A DNA stretch of 64,000 nt, taken from UBA2779 sp965232165. Its GTDB lineage: Bacteria > Spirochaetota > Spirochaetia > DSM-2461. The notes beneath the pieces were generated by a model. The model was not told the origin of the DNA. It saw only the letters and a list, made by a program, of their open reading frames with translations, and did no database searches. Made by a program: the position numbers and the translations under genes. Below, piece by piece: positions 26,814-36,430 of the stretch (position 1 is the stretch's first letter; every line of letters starts with the position of its first letter). The stretch spans positions 620,001 to 684,000 of the forward strand of contig CBDDOY010000001.1 in NCBI GenBank assembly GCA_965232165.1. Reading direction: 5' to 3'.

Positions 26814-28406
26814 TTAACCTTGCTCCCGAAAACTGGATACCGATACAGAAGGCCGCCGCACGACACCCGGAATGTGAAACCCACGAATGGGGACGAGGTT
26901 CTTGAAGGGGTGAATGTCGAGGACATTGGGAAACCATCCATCAATGAACCGGCGGTCGATGATGTTGACGGCCGGAAAATGCTCTATGGGCAAGACTTCT
27001 CCCGACTGAAGAAGGATGGCTTCGGCCTGACTCATCTTCTCCAGCCGTTCAAGGCGGGGAAGCTGGGCCGCCTCCTGAAGGAGGGTATCGAAGTCGGCAT
27101 TGGAATATCCCGCCTCGTTGAAACTGCTGCTTGATGTCCACATGCCGAGAAAGGTATGGGGATCGGCATAGTCGCCTGTCCAGGTTAAGGTTGCAATGTC
27201 ATATCCGCCCTGCTTCACTGATGAATAGTAGCCAGGGAAGGGAACGATTTCGATATTCACTTGCAAGCCGATTTCCTCAAACCAGGTTTTCGCCATGATA
27301 TCGGCTGCATCATCTTCAATCGGAATCTTAAACCGGAGTGTCGGCAGCCCACGGCCTTCCGGATATCCGGCGTCGGTCAATAATATCATGGCCTCGTCCC
27401 GGCGATCCTTCGCCGGAGGGAATGAAGCGTCCGCCGAGGGATAGTCAGGGATAGGCGGAACAAGGCTGGTGCCGGGAATGAGCTTGTCCTTCCTGATTTC
27501 ATCCCAAGGAAGAAGCAAGGCCAAAGCCCGCCGCACCCTGCCATCGGCCCAGACATCCCGAGCATTGGAGAAGTAGAAATATGTTGTCGAGAATAATGGA
27601 GACGTAATCAATGCTTCCGTATTACCGAGTGCAGATATCTGTATTCCCGATACCACCCAGTCAATATCAAAACGGTTGAATCTCGCCATGTTCTCATCCG
27701 CATCATCTGTGAACCACAGGAGCAGCTCATTCACTGCTATGTTTTCGGCATCCCAGTAATAGGGATTTTTCTTGAGAAGTGTTTTCTCCTGATTCCTGTG
27801 CTGTATAATGTAAGGCCCGTTCACCGGCACCGATGTAACCTCCGACCAGTTCTTTATGCCTATATAGTTTCTATGCACCGGAACGAAGCTGTAATGACAG
27901 AGTATGGCCAGAAAATGCGGAGATGGCTGTTTCAGGTGAACAATCAGGGTTCTGTTGTCAGGAGTTTCTATGCCGATTTCATCCCGACGTCCCTCTCCCA
28001 TGCGGTATTCATGTGCACCGACGATGTCATCTATAAGCGAAGCGTATTCGGCTCCGGTATCGGGTGATAGCAGGTGTATCCAGGATTCCTTGAAATCCAA
28101 CGAAGTTATGGTTTCTCCATGACTCCATCTCAGCCCGTCCCGCAGGGTGAATGTAATGCTTAGACCATCATTCGACCACTCCCATCCCTCCGCAGCACCG
28201 GGGAGGGGGTCCAGGGTGGCCGGATGAAATATGGCCAACCCCTCATAGAGGGCTGTAAAAACCTGAGCCTCTGTAGTTGTATAGGCATGATGAGGATTCC
28301 AACTGATCTCAGCCGAACCGAATTGCACGGCAAGTCGGGTGCCGTCGGCCCACATCGCACCGGAAATGCCGAGGATAACAAGAATAATTGAGATTAAACG
28401 CCTCAT
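26814..28406 (-). CDS. oligopeptide ABC transporter substrate-binding protein (SBP family 5)
   Basis: 530 residues. Binds peptides or similar ligands in the periplasm for an ABC importer; no permease or ATPase genes are nearby. N-terminal signal peptide (1-20, cleavage after MWA) with no lipobox Cys, so a soluble or otherwise tethered protein. Family-5 features: WNPHHAYTTTEAQVFTALYEGL near the start, GWEWSNDGLSITFTLRDGLRWSHGE, and VRRALALLLPWDEI. Several spirochaetes have orphan OppA-type proteins. No ribosome site; TATATT ends 7 nt from the ATG. The C-terminus faces a family C repeat 44 nt away. Confidence 0.92.
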   Translation of the reverse strand: MRRLISIILVILGISGAMWADGTRLAVQFGSAEISWNPHHAYTTTEAQVFTALYEGLAIFHPATLDPLPGAAEGWEWSNDGLSITFTLRDGLRWSHGETITSLDFKESWIHLLSPDTGAEYASLIDDIVGAHEYRMGEGRRDEIGIETPDNRTLIVHLKQPSPHFLAILCHYSFVPVHRNYIGIKNWSEVTSVPVNGPYIIQHRNQEKTLLKKNPYYWDAENIAVNELLLWFTDDADENMARFNRFDIDWVVSGIQISALGNTEALITSPLFSTTYFYFSNARDVWADGRVRRALALLLPWDEIRKDKLIPGTSLVPPIPDYPSADASFPPAKDRRDEAMILLTDAGYPEGRGLPTLRFKIPIEDDAADIMAKTWFEEIGLQVNIEIVPFPGYYSSVKQGGYDIATLTWTGDYADPHTFLGMWTSSSSFNEAGYSNADFDTLLQEAAQLPRLERLEKMSQAEAILLQSGEVLPIEHFPAVNIIDRRFIDGWFPNVLDIHPFKNLVPIRGFHIPGVVRRPSVSVSSFREQG

Positions 28407-28413
28407 CTACGTA

Positions 28414-28419
28414 AATATA
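28414..28419 (-). promoter_or_regulatory. -10 element, predicted leaderless start of the SBP gene
   Basis: TATATT on the minus strand, 7 nt from the ATG at 28406; no ribosome site and no clear -35. Confidence 0.45.
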
Positions 28420-28463
28420 AAGCAAAACGGTGCATTCTGCATATATGGTGATCGGCGATTGTT

Positions 28464-28472
28464 TGCTAATAT
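28464..28472 (+). promoter_or_regulatory. extended -10, predicted leaderless start of the DAHP synthase fusion
   Basis: TGcTAATAT (TAATAT at 28467-28472). Transcription would start at about 28479, the A of the ATG. No ribosome site. Confidence 0.55.
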
Positions 28473-28478
28473 GGATCA

Positions 28479-30386
28479 ATGATTGTAGTTCTAAAGAGAG
28501 ATATTTCCGATTCGGAGAAGCAGTATATCAGCCAGTTCTTATCCGGTCATGGGTTCAAAGTGCGGGAAATTTCAGAGGAGAACCGGACCATAATTGGGGC
28601 CGTAGGGCCAATGAGTATCGATTCCCGGGAAATTAAGATTCTTCCCGGCGTGGCCGAGGTGGTGCCCATCAGCAAGCCTTACAAAATGGCCTCTCGAGAG
28701 CTTCATCGCGCGGATTCGATAATAGGCATTGGACCCGTTAAGATTGGCGGTTCGCGCATCGTGATTATCGCCGGACCATGCGCCGTGGAATCAATGGAAC
28801 AGATTTCCAAGGCGGCATGGGCGGTCAAAGAGGCCGGAGGCGTGATGCTTAGAGGAGGGGCCTTCAAACCGAGAACCTCCCCCTATGCCTTCCAAGGTTT
28901 GGGAGAGAAGGGGCTGGAGTATCTTAAGGCCGCCGGACAGGAGACGGGCTTGCCGACTGTCTCCGAAGTGGTCTCCCCCAATGCCGTGAAGGTGATGGCA
29001 GAATTCATCGACGTTTTTCAGATTGGCGCCCGTAATATGCAGAATTTTGAATTACTCAAGGCGGTCGGGGCGACCGGCATGCCGGTAATTCTTAAGCGTG
29101 GACTGGCTGCAACCATCGAAGAATGGCTGATGGCGGCGGAATATCTTCTGGCATCCGGTACGGACGATGTAATACTCTGTGAGCGAGGCATACGCACATT
29201 TGGCCGGGAAACCCGGAACACTTTGGATATTTCAGCCATACCGGTAGTGAGAGAACTCACACATCTGCCAGTCATCGTCGATCCCTCCCATGCAACGGGG
29301 ATTCGTGACAAAGTGCCGTCCATGGCTCTTGCCAGCGTCGCGGCGGGGGCTCATGGCCTAATCATTGAAGTCCATCCCAATCCGGACATGGCCGTCAGCG
29401 ACGGGGCGCAATCCCTCTGGCCGACGCAATTTAGCAAACTCCTCAGAGACATCGAAGCCCTTTGCCCAACGGTGGGAAAGGAGATGGCTCGGCTGCCCGA
29501 GCGCCATCAGCAGGATGTGCAGCGCTCCCGCCTCGGCAAGCGGAAAGGCGGCGGGGAATCGGCGGTCGTGTTTCAGGGGGAACATGGGGCGAACAGTGAA
29601 AAGGCCATACAGAATTACTTTCCCGAAGGAGAAGTGGTTCCAATGCCTGCGATCAGTTTTGAAGATATTTTTGATGCCGTACTGTCTCAAGATGCGGCCT
29701 GGGGCATGGTTCCCATTGAGAACTCATTGACAGGGAGTATCTTGGAGAATTACGATCTGTTGGCCAGATTTCCGGATGTCAAGATAGTCGGGGAAATCAA
29801 GATACGTGTCGAACACAGCCTCATCGTTCTTCCTGGCAGCGAGGAAACAGGAATCAAAGAGGTTTATTCCCACCCTCAGGCATTGTCCCAATGCGCTAGA
29901 TTTTTGAAAGAGGAGAAAAGGAAGAACTGGAAAGTCATGCCCTTTTTCGATACGGCGGGAGCCGCCGCCATGATTGCCCGAGAGAAAAACGTCTCGCTTG
30001 CCGCTATCGCCGGCGCCGAGGCGGCAGCTTATCACGGGTTAAAGGTTCTATACACAGGGATAGAAACCAATCCACATAACTATACCCGATTTGTCGTGAT
30101 CGCCCACGCCGACACCCCAAACCCTGAAAATTCCGACAAGGTGTCCTTCAGGGTCACCCTCAAAAGCCATCCGGGGTCGCTGGCCGATTGCCTCTCCATT
30201 CTTAAGAATCATGATGTGGATATGACCAAGCTAGAGTCCCGTCCCATTGAGGGAACGCCTTGGAAGTACCAATTCTATATAGACGCAAGACTCCCTGGAA
30301 CGCCGGAAGACTTCGAGGCAGTGGAAGAAGAATTAGCAGAAGCCACGGATTCCTACTGCTGCCTTGGAATCTATCGCGCCTGTTAA
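28479..30386 (+). CDS. DAHP synthase / prephenate dehydratase fusion with ACT domain
   Basis: 635 residues joining the first step of the shikimate pathway to the phenylalanine branch. Residues 1-70 are a ferredoxin-like regulatory domain of type I-beta DAHP synthases. About 75-345 is the synthase barrel (AGPCAVES 98-105, KPRTSPYAFQG 130-140, DPSHATGIRD). About 370-545 is prephenate dehydratase (GEHGANSEKA, IENSLTGSI, the TRFVVI catalytic Thr-Arg-Phe). About 550-635 is an ACT domain with SHPGSLADCL and the Phe-binding LESRP motif. There is no chorismate mutase domain, so that step must be elsewhere. Feedback by Phe on the dehydratase is expected and on the synthase possible. Predicted leaderless. 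Confidence 0.92.
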   Translation: MIVVLKRDISDSEKQYISQFLSGHGFKVREISEENRTIIGAVGPMSIDSREIKILPGVAEVVPISKPYKMASRELHRADSIIGIGPVKIGGSRIVIIAGPCAVESMEQISKAAWAVKEAGGVMLRGGAFKPRTSPYAFQGLGEKGLEYLKAAGQETGLPTVSEVVSPNAVKVMAEFIDVFQIGARNMQNFELLKAVGATGMPVILKRGLAATIEEWLMAAEYLLASGTDDVILCERGIRTFGRETRNTLDISAIPVVRELTHLPVIVDPSHATGIRDKVPSMALASVAAGAHGLIIEVHPNPDMAVSDGAQSLWPTQFSKLLRDIEALCPTVGKEMARLPERHQQDVQRSRLGKRKGGGESAVVFQGEHGANSEKAIQNYFPEGEVVPMPAISFEDIFDAVLSQDAAWGMVPIENSLTGSILENYDLLARFPDVKIVGEIKIRVEHSLIVLPGSEETGIKEVYSHPQALSQCARFLKEEKRKNWKVMPFFDTAGAAAMIAREKNVSLAAIAGAEAAAYHGLKVLYTGIETNPHNYTRFVVIAHADTPNPENSDKVSFRVTLKSHPGSLADCLSILKNHDVDMTKLESRPIEGTPWKYQFYIDARLPGTPEDFEAVEEELAEATDSYCCLGIYRAC

Positions 30387-30388
30387 GG

Positions 30389-32272
30389 ATGGCTGGATAT
30401 GATCTGCAGGAAACAATGGAATTAAAAAAAGACTGCCTCGTCCTATATAAACAGGCCCCTGCCCATGTCAAAGAAATTGGGAACAAGGTCGAAATAGTCC
30501 TTCCAGGAGGACGAACTCTCAGTGTGAGGGACAAGGATGTTGTTCTCCTTCATCCCGGACCTATCACCTCCCTCTCCATTCTCGATGCAGAGATACCGTC
30601 CGGGCAGGTAGAGGAAGCCTGGGAGTTGCTCCAGGGAGAATCGCCGAGCCTGCAGGAATTGGCGGAATTGGTTTACGGCCGTTACACGCCTTCAGCGGCT
30701 TGGCATAGCTTCAAGCTGCTTAACCGAACACCCTGGTTCAAGGGTACCGTGAATGACATAATGGTGATGGATACCGAAAGTGCCGCACGACAAATTCGTG
30801 CCGCTCGTGAAAAAGAAGAGGCCGAAATTCAATGGCTGGATTTCCTGGAACGGTTTAAGCAGAAGCAGGCCCATCCCGAAAAGGATGAAATTTTTCTAAG
30901 GGACCTGGAGATGTTTGCCCTGGGCCGAAGTAAGGGTTCCCGCATACTTAAGGCCCTTGGAAGAGTTCAGAATCCCGAAAACGCGCATAGAGTGATGGTG
31001 GCCTTCAAGGTGAAGGAGGAAACTTGGAATCCTCATCCGCTGAGGCTCAATCTCTCTCTTGAGATACCCGATTATCCGGTTGGCGAGATGCCGCCTGATT
31101 CTCGGCTGGATCTCACCGCTTCAACGGCGTTCGCCATCGACGATGAGGGAAATCAAGACCCCGATGATGCGATTCACTGGGACGGACAGAAATTCTGGGT
31201 TCATGTTGCCGATGTGGCAGCCCTGTACCCCGCAGGTTCCAAAGTCGATCAGGCCGCCCGCGAAAGAGCCAGCAGCCTCTACCTGCCGGAACGAACCATA
31301 CCCATGCTGCCGCCGCATGTAACAGAGAGGCTTGGCCTCGGATTAACCGAAACGTCCCCGGCGCTCTCCTATGCCTTCTCCTTTGATGATAAGTTCAATG
31401 TCATCGGATTCTCCGTGCATCTCACGACTATCCGTGTGGCCCGGCTCAGCTATGAAGAGGCTGATCGGCGAATCTCGGAAGAACCGTTCGCTACGATGAA
31501 ACGCATTACCGATAAAGCGGCGAAACGCCGACAGGCCGCCGGGTCCATCACCATCAATTTTCCGAAGGTGAAGATTAGCGTCGATGACACCGGCGAGATT
31601 GCCATCATTCCGTTACCGGAGATAGATAGTAGGCAAATGGTGGCAGAGGCCATGTTGCTTGCAGGCTTCCACGCCGCAAAGATGTGTCATGCGAAGGGCA
31701 TCCCTATCCCTTATGCCATTCAAGACATCGACAATCAGCTACAAACACGGGATTCGTCTGACGGGACTGGTCAGCCAATTAACCATGCCGCCGAATTTGA
31801 ACGCCGCCGCAGCATGAGACGGAGCCGCATGACCATTGCATGCGGCCCTCATGGCGGCTTGGGCCTGAGTGCCTATACCCGAGTTACCAGCCCCTTGCGG
31901 CGTTATCCCGACCTCATCGCTTCGCGCCAAATCCGTCAGCACCTTCTCGGGAAAGAGCTTGAAGGCCCCGACTCGGTTCTCGCTGGACTTGCTGCCTTTG
32001 AATCCCAAATCGGCAGTCTGATCCAAGCAGAACGTCGGGCTGTTCTGTTTTGGAAACTCCATTGGCTCAAACGGAGACCGGGCTATACGGCAGAGGCATG
32101 GCTTGTCGACAAGAAGGAGCGCCAGGGACTGTTCTTGATTCCATCAATTGCTCTGGAAACATGGGTGGCTCTCAAGAAAGAGGTGCAACTGGGCGCGAAG
32201 GTTGTTCTTGAAGCAAAGAAAGTTGATATTGCGGAGCTGACAGCATTGTTTCTTATCCACACGGTTTGTTAG
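30389..32272 (+). CDS. RNase II/RNB-family 3'-5' exoribonuclease
   Basis: 627 residues from the ATG at 30389, 2 nt past the previous stop; a Met at 30416 with AGGA upstream is equally possible. The frame extends back into the fusion gene, but that part is not supported. The RNB catalytic domain (about 280-590) has AIDDEGNQDPDDAIHW, whose Asp cluster binds Mg2+, and the late YTRVTSPLRRYPDLIASRQI motif. The N-terminal 250 residues resemble the winged-helix and linker regions of short RNase II-like proteins of cyanobacteria and plastids rather than RNase R. There is no clear C-terminal S1 domain. Confidence 0.87.
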   Translation: MAGYDLQETMELKKDCLVLYKQAPAHVKEIGNKVEIVLPGGRTLSVRDKDVVLLHPGPITSLSILDAEIPSGQVEEAWELLQGESPSLQELAELVYGRYTPSAAWHSFKLLNRTPWFKGTVNDIMVMDTESAARQIRAAREKEEAEIQWLDFLERFKQKQAHPEKDEIFLRDLEMFALGRSKGSRILKALGRVQNPENAHRVMVAFKVKEETWNPHPLRLNLSLEIPDYPVGEMPPDSRLDLTASTAFAIDDEGNQDPDDAIHWDGQKFWVHVADVAALYPAGSKVDQAARERASSLYLPERTIPMLPPHVTERLGLGLTETSPALSYAFSFDDKFNVIGFSVHLTTIRVARLSYEEADRRISEEPFATMKRITDKAAKRRQAAGSITINFPKVKISVDDTGEIAIIPLPEIDSRQMVAEAMLLAGFHAAKMCHAKGIPIPYAIQDIDNQLQTRDSSDGTGQPINHAAEFERRRSMRRSRMTIACGPHGGLGLSAYTRVTSPLRRYPDLIASRQIRQHLLGKELEGPDSVLAGLAAFESQIGSLIQAERRAVLFWKLHWLKRRPGYTAEAWLVDKKERQGLFLIPSIALETWVALKKEVQLGAKVVLEAKKVDIAELTALFLIHTVC

Positions 32273-32737
32273 GGCCTTTCCTTTCTCAAGGAGGATCGCC
32301 GATCCCTGTTAATGCCGATCTGTCCGGTGCATAATATTCCCCATTAACTTCGACAGGATGAGTAAAGGGGCTATTATCAGTCAAACATTTCTCTTGCATA
32401 ACAAAATCCTTATTTCTTACAATTTTTGCAGGCAGTTCAAATTCATGGTATCTCTCTCCTGCCAAGGCATGCTCCCGCCTCCAAGGTGTTACCATGCTCG
32501 GCTAAAAGTGTTACCTATGTCCTGAGTCTTCCCCCAACTCATAATTCCTCATCCCTCAAAACCGGCCTTCGTGTAGATTAATGAGGCATCCTGCTTGACT
32601 TATCTCAGCCTTCGTACTAGCATTGGCCTAGATTCATTTAGAGATAATTCAGGTCAATTTCTTGGCAGAGCACGAAAACTATATTAGTGGTGAATCCTCA
32701 TCTTCTCAGGGGTTCTTCTTAGGGGCAGGAGCCTGAG
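32273..32737 (+). other. non-coding gap with possible insertion-sequence debris
   Basis: No gene is supported. At 32488-32520 two direct GTGTTACC units lie 23 nt apart; IS1202-like elements have such repeats at their ends, so this may be a relic end. A 69-codon minus-strand frame (32286-32495) begins beside it and looks partly protein-like, but I cannot name it. The last 20 bases hold the ribosome site of the next gene. Confidence 0.3.
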
Positions 32738-35026
32738 GTGGGCAAGAACCTATATTGGGTTGGTCCGCGAGAATCAGATATCCGACACACGGGAGAACTC
32801 TTTTCTGGTTCCATCACCTTGTATGGCAGCGGTTCCGGGAGGAACAGAGATTTCTGTTCTTTTGCCGAAAAGCGGATAAACCATAACATCATTACCGAAG
32901 AACAGCTTAATTTCGTATACAATGAACAGATAGAAACACTTAAGCAGGATCCGGAAGCACGGTTCATTAGCTATCATCCGATGCTCGTCTATGCGATTCC
33001 GGCTTTCAAAAAGATTATTGACTATACTGAGTGCCTTAACGGCGAACAGCTTCTAAATAAACTTGACAACAAGAAAGAATTCAAGGATATGGCTTCCCAA
33101 ACCGTCGAGGTGCTCCAAAGCCGCATTTTGAAAGGAGAGCAATGCAACTACGAAAGCTTGTCCAGAATGAGTTCAAGCCCGAAAAAGGCATTCATTGTGC
33201 AGGCGATCGTGGGAGCCTCGGGGGGATGGGACACATACTTCTTAGACAGTCAAAACGGCGATGATATAAAGGATATAGACGACAGGAGCGAATATCTTGT
33301 CTCCGAATACATAGAGTCCAATGTACCGGTCAATGTACACGTGCTCATTTTTGACAAAGAGGTCGTAGTTCTGCCGCCATCCATTCAGTTGATCCACCAG
33401 CACAATGGCCGCTTGCTCTATTTCGGGGCCGACTACATCGCTTACAGGGAAATCGACAGGGAAATCCACTGGCGATTCAGGGAAGAGTCTCGAAAGTTGT
33501 GCTATGTTTTGCAGGCAGAGGGATACAGGGGTGTTCTTGGATTGGATGCCATTATAGTTGGTAACAGTATTCTTTTTCTGGAGATTAATCCACGCTTTCA
33601 GGGCTCCTCCGCCGATCTGAATAGTGCCCTGTGGGAATGTGGTTACCCGTCTATCCAAGAACTGAATTTGCAGGCTTTTTCATCAGATTTCCCCACACCG
33701 GGCAAAGATAAACTGGAGAACCTGCTTGTCAACTTCAGCAGTTTTGCCCACGCTGGAACCCATAAGGCCCACATAGAGAATCTTTACAGACAAAGTATCA
33801 ACGAATCAACGGCGGCAGACTTCATAGGCGACGGCTACGATCACCATCAGTTAGCGGAGGATGATGCACATCAATTCACGATACAATTCCGTCGAAATAT
33901 ATCCAGTCCTTACCATGGAAATCTACGGATACACCAGAACCTAATTGAACCATCTGAGGAATGGGAGTCTTCAATAGCCGAAAACACAAGCAAATCGAAG
34001 TTGAAAATATCTCTAATTAATCAAGGGGTGAGAATCTCGGCGTTGGCTAAACTTGCTCTGGCATGGAACGGGGGTATGCGAAAGGGGGTCTACCATTCAC
34101 TGGATATTGACATTGCCGGAGACAAGTACAATGCCCCGCTGGAAACAAAACTGGCCGCGCTCTCTCCATTCGAAATCGATTGCCAGGATGATGCTTTCGT
34201 TCTTCATTACTACGGGAAAATCATAGCACGGGTATCCATCGATACACCCCACCGGTATCTAACGAAAACATCGAGACTTGGGATTCCCTTTGAACGAATC
34301 TTCTTCCTCGCGACTGACAGGATGCGCATACAAAATAATTCCTTCTGTACCTTTGTAGAGCAGAATACTAAATGCCGGTTCTGTGAGGCCATTCACTACC
34401 CTATTCAATTCGATGTCGATGATATTTTGGATGCGATTGACAGTGTCTTTTCATTGAAAACTATTCCCTTCCGGCATATTATGATTGGCGGCCTGTCCAA
34501 TCATATTGGGCAGGAAAGAGAGCCGATATTGAAAATATGTCAGAAAATCCGGGAATTCACGAATTTGCCAATATACCTTATGTGTCTTCCGCCGGAAGAT
34601 GTTTCTGATATTGATGCCTATATCGATGCAGGTATTTCGGAAATCGGCTTCAACCTCGAAGTATATGACCGTAACATAGCGAGAACTGTTATGCCCGGCA
34701 AGGGCCGTATTTCCATGGAACAGTATGATGAGGCGTTTAAGCATGCACTTGTCCGATTGAATGGTATTGGTCATGTCTATTCGGCCTTTGTTGTTGGACT
34801 TGAACCAGCGACCTCTTTGCTGGAGGGCATAGAATATGTTTGCAGCCTGGGAGTCCGTCCGATTCTTTCACCTTTTCTGGCCTTGCCGAAAACTCCTTTT
34901 CAAGATATTATTTCTCTGGAAAATGCCGAAATCGGCAGCATCTATGAAGAAGCTATGCATATTACGAACAAATTCGGAGTGGCATTAGGTCCGGATTGTC
35001 CGGAGTGTAGGAATAACACACTTTGA
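32738..35026 (+). CDS. ATP-grasp / radical-SAM fusion enzyme
   Basis: 762 residues, GTG start with AGGAG upstream. About 90-340 is an ATP-grasp fold: LVSEYIESNVPVNVHVLIFD, GYRGVLGLDAIIV and the Mg-ATP motif LEINPRFQGSS (Glu282, Asn284). ATP-grasp enzymes join a carboxylate to an amine via acyl phosphate. About 500-750 is a radical-SAM barrel with C537-x8-C546-x2-C549, longer than the usual Cx3Cx2C, and an IMIGGLSNH segment in the place of the GGE motif. Residues 754-757 (CPEC) could ligate an auxiliary cluster. The mid-region (340-500) is unassigned. The combination of both chemistries in one chain is unusual; the substrate is unknown. The gene is followed by a second radical-SAM gene. Confidence 0.85.
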   Translation: MGKNLYWVGPRESDIRHTGELFSGSITLYGSGSGRNRDFCSFAEKRINHNIITEEQLNFVYNEQIETLKQDPEARFISYHPMLVYAIPAFKKIIDYTECLNGEQLLNKLDNKKEFKDMASQTVEVLQSRILKGEQCNYESLSRMSSSPKKAFIVQAIVGASGGWDTYFLDSQNGDDIKDIDDRSEYLVSEYIESNVPVNVHVLIFDKEVVVLPPSIQLIHQHNGRLLYFGADYIAYREIDREIHWRFREESRKLCYVLQAEGYRGVLGLDAIIVGNSILFLEINPRFQGSSADLNSALWECGYPSIQELNLQAFSSDFPTPGKDKLENLLVNFSSFAHAGTHKAHIENLYRQSINESTAADFIGDGYDHHQLAEDDAHQFTIQFRRNISSPYHGNLRIHQNLIEPSEEWESSIAENTSKSKLKISLINQGVRISALAKLALAWNGGMRKGVYHSLDIDIAGDKYNAPLETKLAALSPFEIDCQDDAFVLHYYGKIIARVSIDTPHRYLTKTSRLGIPFERIFFLATDRMRIQNNSFCTFVEQNTKCRFCEAIHYPIQFDVDDILDAIDSVFSLKTIPFRHIMIGGLSNHIGQEREPILKICQKIREFTNLPIYLMCLPPEDVSDIDAYIDAGISEIGFNLEVYDRNIARTVMPGKGRISMEQYDEAFKHALVRLNGIGHVYSAFVVGLEPATSLLEGIEYVCSLGVRPILSPFLALPKTPFQDIISLENAEIGSIYEEAMHITNKFGVALGPDCPECRNNTL

Positions 35027-35136
35027 CGGGCAAGGCACCGGAAACAATAGCAATTTTGAGTCACTAGGAGATATAAGCAGAAGTTGTGGATGAGATGCAA
35101 AAAGAGCAAATTCTTTTTAATAAAGGAAATCAAACC

Positions 35137-36222
35137 ATGACCGATGAGAATGGCCAGCGGCTTGTTGTTCGTAACGGTTACCATCCTTTTATTGAGGCAG
35201 TGGCTAAGGATTCAGTTCTTCCTCCGCATCCAGGCCCTCCATCAACAATTGACATTATTTCGCCCCCTCCCCCGCCTGCCCCTATTATAAAACGGAGAAA
35301 TGGAAAGAATCTCCAACTTATAATCAGTAGTATTGGATGCAAGTATGGCAGATCAGGCGATTGCATATTTTGTAACTATGGCTATGATGCCCATTATTCT
35401 GACGAAGAAAAAATTCATAGTTTAAAACGCATTCTCCGGGAAGAAAAAGAAGGAATTGAGCTGTTAATTATCGGTTCTTTTGGAAACTATTTCGATCTAA
35501 GTGAAGTATCCTGGTATCTCTTCACATCAATCAATGCGTTATTAAAAAAAGCCGATATACCGTCAATTGCATTCGAATCTCACTGCAACACAATGTATGG
35601 TAAACATTTGCCTGAAATAAAACAGGCCTTTTCCCAATCGAATACCCGCATTATAATCGAAATGGGGCTGGAATCAAGCAATCCTTTTATTCTGAAGGAA
35701 TACATAAACAAATCCTTAGATATCAATAAATTTTCTAACACCATTAAACTCATCAAGAAATATGATCTTTATGTTTGCGCAAATGTTATCTTGGGTACTC
35801 CCTATCTAAAGACAAGAGAACAGTTGGATGATGCCTATTCCACCATCCAATGGGCATTTTCGAACGAAGTGGATGCCGTGGTCGTGTTTCCATTGAATAT
35901 AAAGAAAGAGACTCTTGTCTATAAACTATATAAAGAAGGAAAATACACACAAATATCTCATTGGTTACTGATCAAATTGTTGACCATGGTAGACTCTGCT
36001 TTGCTACCTAAAATTGAGCTTGCTTGGGTTGGTATAAGACAATCTCAAGGAATAGATTTACATGCTATTCCACCAAGGGCATGTTCCATTTGCAAGGAAA
36101 AGCTTCTTGATTTTTATAAAAACTATAATTTGAATAAGGGTGGAGACTACCGCAAACATATACTCAATGAATTAATGAAATCTTCTAATGATTGCAAATG
36201 CTTTAAAAGCTTGGAGATTTGA
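35137..36222 (+). CDS. radical-SAM protein, Elp3/RaSEA-like
   Basis: 361 residues from the ATG at 35137, preferred because AAAGGA lies 9 nt upstream; the frame is open from GTG 35086. Cluster motif C68-x7-C76-x2-C79 (CKYGRSGDCIFC), the spacing seen in Elp3-type and archaeosine RaSEA-type proteins (TIGR01210-like), not the standard Cx3Cx2C. A proline run (SPPPPPAPI) precedes the core. EMGLESSNPFILKEYINKSL matches the Elp3-type barrel segment that follows SAM binding. C-terminal cysteines (CSIC, CKCF) may bind a second cluster. Markedly more AT-rich than genes outside the cluster, as is the next gene, suggesting acquisition by transfer. Confidence 0.82.
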   Translation: MTDENGQRLVVRNGYHPFIEAVAKDSVLPPHPGPPSTIDIISPPPPPAPIIKRRNGKNLQLIISSIGCKYGRSGDCIFCNYGYDAHYSDEEKIHSLKRILREEKEGIELLIIGSFGNYFDLSEVSWYLFTSINALLKKADIPSIAFESHCNTMYGKHLPEIKQAFSQSNTRIIIEMGLESSNPFILKEYINKSLDINKFSNTIKLIKKYDLYVCANVILGTPYLKTREQLDDAYSTIQWAFSNEVDAVVVFPLNIKKETLVYKLYKEGKYTQISHWLLIKLLTMVDSALLPKIELAWVGIRQSQGIDLHAIPPRACSICKEKLLDFYKNYNLNKGGDYRKHILNELMKSSNDCKCFKSLEI

Positions 36223-36430
36223 TATAAACATAGGATAGCCGCATCTTTTTACAATGCTGAGGTTACTTGATCACGCCGAACAAAACAGACAAAAGCCTTG
36301 AGTTGGCAACGCTTCTTGGCTTCTGCCCAAAGCAGCCGTATCATGAGAGATGCTTCGGATAAAGATATCAATGAAGGGTGTTTGATTTCAATATAGCAAG
36401 GTAATTTCTTGATAATAGGAGGAATTCTGA

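Noticed and set aside
30260..30388. RNase II start at 30260
   Set aside because: This would overlap the DAHP synthase fusion by over 120 nt; the sequence there follows the ACT domain in another frame.
32286..32495. 69-residue minus-strand frame beside GTGTTACC repeats as a transposase end
   Set aside because: No catalytic motif and no match that I can recall; kept only as possible debris.
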